Source: Candidatus Azophilus lithoversatilis
Lineage (GTDB): Bacteria > Pseudomonadota > Gammaproteobacteria > Pseudomonadales > Azotimanducaceae
Length of the DNA: 42,293 nucleotides
Reading direction: 5' to 3'
NCBI GenBank assembly: GCA_028278675.1
Contig: JAQAJJ010000046.1
Coordinates: forward strand, 1-42,293
Positions 15,658 to 22,240 of the stretch are shown one piece after another. Below the pieces are notes generated by a model, which made no database searches, was not told where the DNA came from, and saw only the letters and a list, made by a program, of their open reading frames with translations. A program made the translations under genes and the position numbers. Position 1 is the first letter of the stretch; each line of letters opens with the position of its first letter.

Positions 15658-16557
15658 ATGACCATTTCAGCACTGAGTTACGTGCGGCTTGAAATGCGGG
15701 ATCCATCCGAGTGGCAGCGATTTGGCGAGCAGGTGCTGGGCTTCGCCGGCCGGCCCGCTGAAAACTGTGCCGTGCGCGGCACCCTGTGCTTGGCCATGGA
15801 TGCCATGCCCTTCCGCTATCTCATCGAGCCGGGCGATGCCGACCGCTTTGCCGCCGCCGGTTGGGAATGCGCCGACGCCGATGCCTATGGCCATGTAGTG
15901 GGTGCCTTGCAGGAGGCTGGCGCGCTAGTGCGCCTTGGAACCGATGTCGAGGCGGGGTCCCGAGGCGCTGCAGACTTGGCCTTCGGCGTGGACCCCTCCG
16001 GCAACGCCTTCGAGCTTTGCCACGGCCGCACCTCGAACGACGCTTCGTTCAACTCGCCCATCGACGGGTTGCGCTTCGTTACCGGCGCCATGGGCTTGGG
16101 CCACGCCGTGCTGCCGGCGCCCGAATTCGCGGCCACCGACGCCTTCTATCGTGACGTGCTCGGCTTCGGCGTCAGCGACGAACTGACGCTGCCACCGCCG
16201 GCGGAGGGCGCACCGGAGCAGCGCATTCACTTCCTGCACGCCGACAATCCCCGCCATCACAGCGTCGGCCTTTGCAACTTTCCCGCGCCGAACGGGGTGG
16301 TGCATCTCATGGCGGAGGTGGACTCCCTGGACAACGTGGGTGCCTGCCTTGATCGTGCCAAGGCGGCTGAAGCCCCGATCGTGGCGAGCCTCGGCCGACA
16401 CCTAAACGACGGCATGGTGTCCTTCTACATGCTCGCCCCAGGCGGTATCCCGATTGAATATGGCTACGACGGACGCCAGTTCGATTGGAGCGTCTTCGAG
16501 CCGACTCGCAGCACCGTGGGCGACATCTGGGGCCATGAGTACAACTTCCCGGGTTGA
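15658..16557 (+). CDS. hsaC: 3,4-DHSA extradiol dioxygenase (ring-A cleavage)
   Basis: A two-domain VOC-fold extradiol dioxygenase of 299 residues. HsaC (TesB) opens the catechol 3,4-DHSA by meta cleavage with Fe(II). The active C-terminal domain shows His149 (MGLGHAVLP), the RHHSVGLC motif (His200/His201) and Glu267 in GGIPIEYGYDG, the 2-His-1-carboxylate set of the BphC family, with FLHADN contributing the acid-base His. Order hsaA, hsaD, hsaC is kept close, though the tandem repeat lies before it. The ATG at 15658 is ten bases from the repeat array and has a weak site (GGTAGCGG), so translation may depend on the transcript context. Confidence 0.9.
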   Translation: MTISALSYVRLEMRDPSEWQRFGEQVLGFAGRPAENCAVRGTLCLAMDAMPFRYLIEPGDADRFAAAGWECADADAYGHVVGALQEAGALVRLGTDVEAGSRGAADLAFGVDPSGNAFELCHGRTSNDASFNSPIDGLRFVTGAMGLGHAVLPAPEFAATDAFYRDVLGFGVSDELTLPPPAEGAPEQRIHFLHADNPRHHSVGLCNFPAPNGVVHLMAEVDSLDNVGACLDRAKAAEAPIVASLGRHLNDGMVSFYMLAPGGIPIEYGYDGRQFDWSVFEPTRSTVGDIWGHEYNFPG

Positions 16558-16578
16558 GTGGGCTGGGGCCAGCGCCGC

Positions 16579-17454
16579 ATGAACAAGACCTGCGCCATCG
16601 CGGACATCGCCAATGCCATCGAGTCCGGCATGACCTTGGGCATTGGCGGCTGGGGCGGCCGGCGCAAGCCCATGGCCGTCATTCGGGAACTGCTCAAGAC
16701 CGACGTGCGGGGGTTGACCATCATCAGCTATGGCGGTCCGGATGTCGGCATGCTGGCGTCGGCGGGAAAAATCGCCAAGCTGGTGTTCGGCTTTGTTTCC
16801 ATGGACCTGGTGCCTTTGGAGGCGCACTTTCGGGCCGCCCGCCAAGCGGGTGCCTTCGAAGTGATGGAACTCGACGAAGGCATGCTGCAGCTCGGCCTCA
16901 AGGCGGCCGCCGCGCGGCTGCCGTTCCTGCCCACCCGGGTCGGGTTCGGCTCCGACGTGTTGAGCGCCAATCCGGAGATCAAGACCATCGCCTCGCCCTA
17001 CGCGGATGGCGAGACCCTGGTGGCGATGCCGGCGCTGCCGATTGACGTGGCGGTCTGCCACGTTAATGAAGCCGACGAGTTGGGCAACTCGCGCATCACC
17101 GGGCCGGACCCCTTCTTTGACGAGTGGCTGTGCCGGGCCGCCGGCCAAGCCTTCCTCACCACCGAAGCGCTGGTCGATGCAGACGCCTTCAATGACCCGT
17201 TGACCGCCTTGCAGATGCCGATCGAGCGATCCTTGGTGCAGGGTGTGGCGCCAGCGCCATGGGGCGCCCATCCGACTTCCTGCGGGCCGAAGTACGGCAT
17301 GGACGTCGAGCATCTGCGCGTCTACTCAGCGGCTGCCAAGGGCGGCTGGACGGATTACCTTGAACGCTACATTCTCGGCAAGGATCTGCCGGCCTACTTG
17401 TTGGAAGTCGGCGGTCCCGAAGCGGTCGGCGCCCTGCCGTTGCCGGTGTTTTGA
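16579..17454 (+). CDS. ipdA: Steroid ring-opening CoA-transferase-fold hydrolase, alpha subunit
   Basis: IpdA pairs with IpdB to form the COCHEA-CoA hydrolase that opens the last steroid ring; the fold is that of class I CoA transferases. The 291-residue protein has the strongly conserved opening GMTLGIGGWGGRRKPMAVIR, then ISYGGPDVGMLASAGK, LDEGMLQLGLKAAAARLPFL and ALPIDVAVCHVNEADELGN. These match the Mycobacterium IpdA pattern (GWGxRRKPM and EGML-GL-AAA-RLPFLP) rather than ordinary 3-oxoacid CoA-transferases. I chose ATG 16579 over GTG 16558, seven codons earlier. It lies 21 bp after hsaC and 10 bp before ipdB. Confidence 0.9.
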   Translation: MNKTCAIADIANAIESGMTLGIGGWGGRRKPMAVIRELLKTDVRGLTIISYGGPDVGMLASAGKIAKLVFGFVSMDLVPLEAHFRAARQAGAFEVMELDEGMLQLGLKAAAARLPFLPTRVGFGSDVLSANPEIKTIASPYADGETLVAMPALPIDVAVCHVNEADELGNSRITGPDPFFDEWLCRAAGQAFLTTEALVDADAFNDPLTALQMPIERSLVQGVAPAPWGAHPTSCGPKYGMDVEHLRVYSAAAKGGWTDYLERYILGKDLPAYLLEVGGPEAVGALPLPVF

Positions 17455-17464
17455 GGCTACGCTG

Positions 17465-18250
17465 ATGAGCGGCTACAGCTTGGCGGAACTGTGCATCTGC
17501 AGCGCTGCGGAGGCCTTTCGGGGCGACGGTGAGGTGCTGGCCACCAGCATCGGCTTGGTGCCGCGCTTGGGCGCCGGGCTCGCCAAGCTGACCTTCGAGC
17601 CGGGGCTCATGATCACGGATGGCGAAGCCTATCTGGTGCGGGAGCCGGTGCCGGTGGGGCCGCGCGGGGACTACCGGCCCAAGATAGAGGGGTTGATGAC
17701 TTACGAGCGGGTTTTCGATCTCATCTACAAGGGCAAGCGCCACGCCATGGTGACGCCGGTGCAGGTGGACCGCTTTGGGCAGATGAACATCTCCATCATC
17801 GGCGATTACGAGCGGCCCAAAACGGCCTTGCTGGGCGTTCGCGGATATCCGGGCAACACCATCAGCAACGCCAATTCCATGTTCCTGCCGCAGCACACAA
17901 CGCGCGCCTTCGTGGCGGGCGAGGTGGATATGGTCGGCGGCATCGGCTACAACCCAACCCGTTGGCCGAATGGCCAACAGCCCAAGCATCTGGACTTGCG
18001 CCGCATCGTCACCAATCTGGCGGTCATGGACTTCCAAGGACCGAACCACGCCATCCGCGTCATCAGCCTGCACCCGGGCGTGAGCTTCGACGAGGTGCAG
18101 GACAACACGGGCTTCGAGCTTGCGGCGGTGCCCGAGCTTTCGACCACACCCGCGCCGACCAACACGCAGCTTACGCTCATTCGCGAACGCTTGGATCCCC
18201 ACGGCCTGCGCGCCGGCGCCATCCCCGGCAATCCGCCGGGGGTTCGTTGA
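17465..18250 (+). CDS. ipdB: Steroid ring-opening CoA-transferase-fold hydrolase, beta subunit
   Basis: Beta subunit of the COCHEA-CoA ring-opening hydrolase, 261 residues. It begins MSGYSLAELCICSAAEAFRG and has GEVLATSIGLVPRLGAGLAK, LMTYERVFDLIYKGKRHAMV, then VDRFGQMNISIIGDYERPK and LGVRGYPGNTISNANSMFLP, the blocks of IpdB-type proteins. Together with ipdA it forms a heterotetramer in the known cases. Translation is probably coupled to ipdA (10-bp gap) and to ipdC (8 bp). Nothing odd in length or motifs. The main alternative, a generic CoA-transferase beta subunit, is made unlikely by the neighbouring hsa and ipdC genes. Confidence 0.9.
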   Translation: MSGYSLAELCICSAAEAFRGDGEVLATSIGLVPRLGAGLAKLTFEPGLMITDGEAYLVREPVPVGPRGDYRPKIEGLMTYERVFDLIYKGKRHAMVTPVQVDRFGQMNISIIGDYERPKTALLGVRGYPGNTISNANSMFLPQHTTRAFVAGEVDMVGGIGYNPTRWPNGQQPKHLDLRRIVTNLAVMDFQGPNHAIRVISLHPGVSFDEVQDNTGFELAAVPELSTTPAPTNTQLTLIRERLDPHGLRAGAIPGNPPGVR

Positions 18251-18258
18251 GGCAGCCG

Positions 18259-19431
18259 ATGGACGCGCTTGCCAACGCGCTCACCACTCGGGCCACCGAG
18301 CGATTGGGCTGCCGTTACCCGATCGTGCAAACCGCCATGGGCTGGGTTTCCACTTCCGCCTTGGTCACTGCCAGCGTTCGCGCTGGGGCGTTTGCCTTTC
18401 TCGCCTGCGCGGTCATGACGCCGGAAGAGGCCGAGGGCGAGGTTCGCACCGTACTCGATGCGGTTGACGGACCCTTCGGCGTCAATTTCCACGGCTTTCA
18501 GCCGGGCGCGGAACGCATCGCCGATTTGGTCATTGACCACGGGGTCCGGGCGGTCAGCTACGGACGTGCCCCATCGCCAAAGCTGATCGACAAGCTGAAG
18601 GCGGCAGGGGTGCTCTGCGTGCCCACCATCGGTGCCGGCAAGCACGCCGGCAAGGCGGTTGAACTCGGGGCGGACCTGATCGTCTGCCAAGGCGGCGAGG
18701 GTGGTGGCCACACCGGGGTGACGCCGACTTTGCTGTTGCTCGCCGAGACCCTCGATGCGGTGCAAGTGCCGGTCCTCGCCGCGGGTGGCTTCCGGGATGG
18801 GCGGGGGCTGGCGGCGGCGTTGGCCTTCGGTGCCGACGGCATTGCGATGGGCACCCGCTTCATGCTCACGTCGGACAGTCCGACGCCAGCCGCCACCAAG
18901 GCGCGTTACCTGGCGGCCGAGGTCAACCAGATTCCGGTCAGCGCCAAGCTGGATGGCTTGCCGCAGCGCATGTTGATGAACGAGACGCTGGCCCGGCTGG
19001 AACGGGCCGGCAGCCTGTCGATGGCGGTTCGGGCGCTGGCCAACGGTTGGCGCTACCGCTCTGAAACGGGTGCCTCGGTCCTGGCGCTGGTGAAATCGGC
19101 TTGGGCGATGACGCGAGGCGGCGAGCTCACGCTCTCCCAAGCGATGATGGCGGCCAATGCGCCGATGATCATCAAGAAGGCCATGGTCGAGGGCGATCCG
19201 GCGCAGGGGGTGCTGCCCAGCGGCCAAGTGGCGGGGCTGATCGATGATCTGCCAAGCTGTGATGAACTGGTCTCAGGTCTCGTTGCGGATGCCCGACAAC
19301 GCATCGCCAGTTTGGCGGAGGCCGATTCAACAGATCGCAACGGGAGTCTTTCGTCGAACACAGGGAGGCAGCCCGGAAACAGCCCGGCTGTTCCGTCGCC
19401 GTCAGCAGCGCACCGGTCTGGGACAAGCTAA
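18259..19431 (+). CDS. ipdC: NMO-family flavin reductase/oxidase of HIP degradation, repeat-extended C-terminus
   Basis: FMN-binding TIM-barrel protein of the nitronate monooxygenase / 2-nitropropane dioxygenase family. IpdC acts on 5-hydroxy-HIC-CoA-type intermediates in the last-ring branch. Motifs: CRYPIVQTAMGWVSTSALV (about 18-36), GEGGGHTG for FMN phosphate, VLAAGGFRDGRGLAAALAFG and ADGIAMGTRFM. It is 390 residues. The conserved part ends near residue 355 (ARQRIASLAEA); the last about 25 codons (from NTGRQPGNS) are read from a diverged 87-bp repeat, and the TAA stop lies inside the repeat. So the repeat appears to have replaced or extended the natural C-terminus. ATG 18259 is 8 bp after ipdB. 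Confidence 0.88.
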   Translation: MDALANALTTRATERLGCRYPIVQTAMGWVSTSALVTASVRAGAFAFLACAVMTPEEAEGEVRTVLDAVDGPFGVNFHGFQPGAERIADLVIDHGVRAVSYGRAPSPKLIDKLKAAGVLCVPTIGAGKHAGKAVELGADLIVCQGGEGGGHTGVTPTLLLLAETLDAVQVPVLAAGGFRDGRGLAAALAFGADGIAMGTRFMLTSDSPTPAATKARYLAAEVNQIPVSAKLDGLPQRMLMNETLARLERAGSLSMAVRALANGWRYRSETGASVLALVKSAWAMTRGGELTLSQAMMAANAPMIIKKAMVEGDPAQGVLPSGQVAGLIDDLPSCDELVSGLVADARQRIASLAEADSTDRNGSLSSNTGRQPGNSPAVPSPSAAHRSGTS

Positions 19432-19434
19432 GGG
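19356..19434 (+). repeat. 87-bp dispersed repeat, diverged copy C
   Basis: Aligns without gaps to most of the 87-bp unit: GAACACAGGGAGGCAGCCC, GGCTGTTCCGTCGCCGTCAG, TCTGGGACAAGCTAAGGGAG correspond to consensus GAACAAATGGAGACAGCCC, GGTTGTTCCTTCGGCGTCGG, TCTGGGGCAAGCTAAGGGC. Roughly 70-75% identical by eye. It supplies the ipdC stop (TAA 19429-19431), and its end AAGGGAG lies five bases before the echA20 ATG as a good Shine-Dalgarno sequence. Confidence 0.75.
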
Positions 19435-19441
19435 AGTTATC

Positions 19442-20248
19442 ATGCCGTTTGAAGTGGAAGTCCGCGAACGCATCGGCGAGATCATCTTCAATCATCCGCC
19501 GGTCAACGCCTTCGACTCCCGGATGTGGCTGGAACTGCCGGGCATCATCCACGACTTGGCGGAGCGGCCGGACGTGCGCTGCCTGCTCATCCGCGCCGAA
19601 GGCCGGGGCTTTTGCGCCGGGGTGGACATCAAGGAACTGCAGGCAAATCCGCAGCGCATCGTCGAGGTGAACCGAGGCAACTTCCTAAGCTACCAAGCAG
19701 TGCATCGCTGTGAAGTGCCGGTTGTGGCAGCCCCGCACGGTTTTGTGCTCGGCGGCGGCATCGGCGTTTGCGGCGCCAGCGACGCCATCATCGCCGCTGA
19801 CGACGCCTATTTCGCGCTCCCGGAAATCGACCGCGGCGCCATGGGCGGTGCCGCCCACATGCAGCGCTTCCTGCCCCATGCCAAGGTGCGCGCCGCGTTC
19901 CTCACCGGCGGGCAGGTTTCCGCCGAGGAGGCTTGGCGCCTCGGTGGGGTGGAGCGGGTGTTGCCGCGCAATGAGCATGGGGCGGCCGCCCGAGAGTTTG
20001 CTGCCGTGATCGCCTCCAAGAGCCGCGATGCGCTGCGCATCGCCAAGCAGGCGCTGAACGGCATCGAGGCCTTCGACGTGGACCGCGCCTATCGCTGGGA
20101 GCAGGGCTTCACCTTCGAGATGTACATGCACGACGACTCGCAATCGGCTAGGGATGCGTTTGTTGACACCGGCGGCGCGGCCGAGTTCGGCAGCGAATCC
20201 CAAGGCGGTGACGCCGAACCAATCCAGGAAACAGGGAAGGAATCATGA
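19442..20248 (+). CDS. echA20: Crotonase-family HIEC-CoA ring hydrolase
   Basis: A 268-residue crotonase. EchA20 opens ring D of HIEC-CoA in the last-two-rings pathway, a hydrolase activity on an enoyl-CoA hydratase fold. Motifs: RGFCAGVDIKELQ (oxyanion hole), HGFVLGGGIGVCGASD, and ALPEIDRGAMGGAAHMQRFL, where the PEIDRGAMG block resembles EchA20 more than a usual hydratase (which has a Gly-rich PGGGGTQRL). Pro/Glu of ALPEIDRG keeps the acidic residue. The Shine-Dalgarno AAGGGAG in front of ATG 19442 is part of repeat copy C. It overlaps fadA6 by ATGA. The C-terminal about 20 residues are acidic and likely disordered. Confidence 0.87.
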   Translation: MPFEVEVRERIGEIIFNHPPVNAFDSRMWLELPGIIHDLAERPDVRCLLIRAEGRGFCAGVDIKELQANPQRIVEVNRGNFLSYQAVHRCEVPVVAAPHGFVLGGGIGVCGASDAIIAADDAYFALPEIDRGAMGGAAHMQRFLPHAKVRAAFLTGGQVSAEEAWRLGGVERVLPRNEHGAAAREFAAVIASKSRDALRIAKQALNGIEAFDVDRAYRWEQGFTFEMYMHDDSQSARDAFVDTGGAAEFGSESQGGDAEPIQETGKES

Positions 20249-21396
20249 CCGAGGCCTACATCATCGATGCGCTGCGCACGCCCACCGGACGGCGTCGGGG
20301 TGGATTGGCGGAAATGCACCCGGCGGATCTAGGTGGGCTGGCGCTGAAGGCGCTCGTTGCGCGCAACGCCGTGCCCGCCGACGACTATGAGGACGTGCTG
20401 TTCGGCTGCGTGGACACCATCGGTCCCTTGGCGGGCGACATCGCCCGCACCTGCTGGCTGGCCGCGGGGCTGCCCCTGCATGTACCGGGGGTAACCATCG
20501 ACCGTCAATGCGGCTCCTCCCAACAAGCGGTGCACTTTGCCGCTCAGGCCGTGATGAGCGGCACCAACGACGTGGTGGTGGCCGGCGGTGTGCAGACGAT
20601 GTCGCAGATCCCGATTTCCGCCGCCATGCTGGCGGGCCCGGCCCACGGATTCGGCGACCCCTTCACCGGTTCGCCCGGCTGGGTGGCCCGCTTCGGCGAT
20701 GGCTTGGTCACGCAATTCAACTCGGCGGAGATGATTGCCGAAAAGTGGGGCTTGTCCCGCTTGGACATGGAGCGGTTCGCGCTGACCTCCAACGAGCGCG
20801 CCTGCCACGCCATCGACACGGGCCGTTTTGCACGCGAGATCGTGCCGGTCAACGGGGTGGCCGACGACGAAACGCCGCGCCGGGGAACGAGTCTCGAGGC
20901 CATGGCTGGGCTTGAACCCTTGCAGCCCGGTGGCCGCATCACGGCGGCAGTGTCCAGCCAAACCTGCGATGCCGCCGCGGCGCTGCTGATCTGCTCGGAA
21001 GCGGCGGTGGCCCGCTACGGGCTCAAGCCGCGGGCTCGCATTCACCACATCAGCGTGTTGGCCGACGATCCCATCTGGATGCTGACCGCGCCCATGCCGG
21101 CCACCGAGCGGGCGCTGCGAAAAACCGGCATGAGCATTGACCACATCGACCGCGTGGAGATCAACGAGGCCTTCGCTCCGGTGGTGATGGCTTGGTTGGC
21201 CGAAACCGGTTGCGACCCGGAGCGGACCAACGTCAATGGCGGCGCCATCGCCTTGGGCCATCCGCTGGGCGCCACCGGGGCCAAGCTCATGACCACCCTG
21301 CTGCACGAACTCGAGCGCAGCGAGGGGCGCTTTGGCCTGCAGACGATGTGCGAAGGCGGCGGACAGGCCAACGTCACCATCATTGAGCGCCTTTAG
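20245..21396 (+). CDS. fadA6: Thiolase of the HIP-CoA branch
   Basis: Acetyl-CoA acyltransferase of 383 residues, the thiolytic step after ring opening (FadA6 in Mycobacterium). Nucleophile Cys lies in DRQCGSSQQAV (about 90), with EINEAFAPV, GGAIALGHPLGATGAK (His) and the second catalytic Cys in MCEGGGQANVTI. Start ATG 20245 overlaps the echA20 stop (ATGA), so the two are translated together, and the SDR ipdF follows 11 bp later. A general thiolase is the alternative, but position between echA20 and ipdF supports the steroid role. Length is normal. Confidence 0.87.
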   Translation: MTEAYIIDALRTPTGRRRGGLAEMHPADLGGLALKALVARNAVPADDYEDVLFGCVDTIGPLAGDIARTCWLAAGLPLHVPGVTIDRQCGSSQQAVHFAAQAVMSGTNDVVVAGGVQTMSQIPISAAMLAGPAHGFGDPFTGSPGWVARFGDGLVTQFNSAEMIAEKWGLSRLDMERFALTSNERACHAIDTGRFAREIVPVNGVADDETPRRGTSLEAMAGLEPLQPGGRITAAVSSQTCDAAAALLICSEAAVARYGLKPRARIHHISVLADDPIWMLTAPMPATERALRKTGMSIDHIDRVEINEAFAPVVMAWLAETGCDPERTNVNGGAIALGHPLGATGAKLMTTLLHELERSEGRFGLQTMCEGGGQANVTIIERL

Positions 21397-21407
21397 AGGC
21401 TACCGCC

Positions 21408-22193
21408 GTGGCTGATTTTTCGTTGCCTCCGGACTACCCGCCAGGCCACGATCTGCTGCGCGGCCGGCGGGTCCTGATCACTGCTGCGGCGGGCACCGGG
21501 ATCGGATTCGCAGCGGCTAAACGCTGCGTGGAGGAGGGCGCTTCGGTGCTGATCTCCGACATCCACCCCGCCCGGTTAACCGAGGCCGCAGCTCGCTTGG
21601 AGGCACTGGCGAAGGGACGCGTGGTGGCCCAACGCTGCGACGTGACGGTTCAGGAAGACGTGGACGCGCTCTTCGCGGCTGCGGAGCAGGCTTTCGGCGC
21701 AATGGACGTGGTGATCAACAACGCGGGCCTCGGCGGCACGGCCGATTTGGTGGACATGACCGACGCGCAGTGGGCCAAGGTGCTGGACGTGACCTTGACC
21801 GGCACCTTCCGCATGACCCGTGCGGCGATGCAGGCTATGCGCGGTACCGGCGGCGTGATCGTCAACAACGCTTCCGTGCTCGGCTGGCGGGCGCAGAAGG
21901 GCCAAGCCCATTACGCCGCGGCCAAGGCAGGCGTGATGGCCTTGACCCGTTGCGCCGCTTTGGAGGGTGCGGACCTCGGCATCCGCGTCAACGCCGTTGC
22001 GCCCAGCCTGGCGATGCACCCCTTCCTTGCCAAAGTGACCACCGAGGCCTTGCTCAACGAGCTTGAAGCCAAGGAAGCCTACGGACGACCTGCTGAGGTT
22101 TGGGAAGTGGCCAACGTGATGGTCTTTCTGGCCAGCGACTACGCGTCCTACATGACCGGAGAGACCCTCTCCGTTTCCAGCCAGCGAGCGTAG
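21408..22193 (+). CDS. ipdF: SDR of HIP-CoA degradation
   Basis: A 261-residue SDR like Rv3559c/IpdF, which oxidises a hydroxyl on the HIP-CoA side-chain/ring intermediates. The diagnostic block is LITAAAGTGIGFAAAKRCVE (about 25-44), in which the usual TGxxxGIG is AAAGTGIG, preceded by a long N-terminal segment (LPPDYPPGHDLLRGRRV). NNAGLGG, NNASVLGWRAQKGQAHYAAAKAG give the Ser-Tyr-Lys set. The start is GTG 21408 after GAGG. It is the last gene of the row: a T tract (CTTTTT at about 22228) follows, but the stem before it is poor. The TonB receptor on the other strand ends 47 bp downstream. Confidence 0.85.
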   Translation: MADFSLPPDYPPGHDLLRGRRVLITAAAGTGIGFAAAKRCVEEGASVLISDIHPARLTEAAARLEALAKGRVVAQRCDVTVQEDVDALFAAAEQAFGAMDVVINNAGLGGTADLVDMTDAQWAKVLDVTLTGTFRMTRAAMQAMRGTGGVIVNNASVLGWRAQKGQAHYAAAKAGVMALTRCAALEGADLGIRVNAVAPSLAMHPFLAKVTTEALLNELEAKEAYGRPAEVWEVANVMVFLASDYASYMTGETLSVSSQRA

Positions 22194-22240
22194 CCGCCGG
22201 CCTAAAGGAAATCCGTGGCGCGGGGCTTTTTAAGACTCCC

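Noticed and set aside
22220-22240. CTTTTT after ipdF as a terminator.
   Set aside because: No stable stem directly precedes the T tract on either strand.
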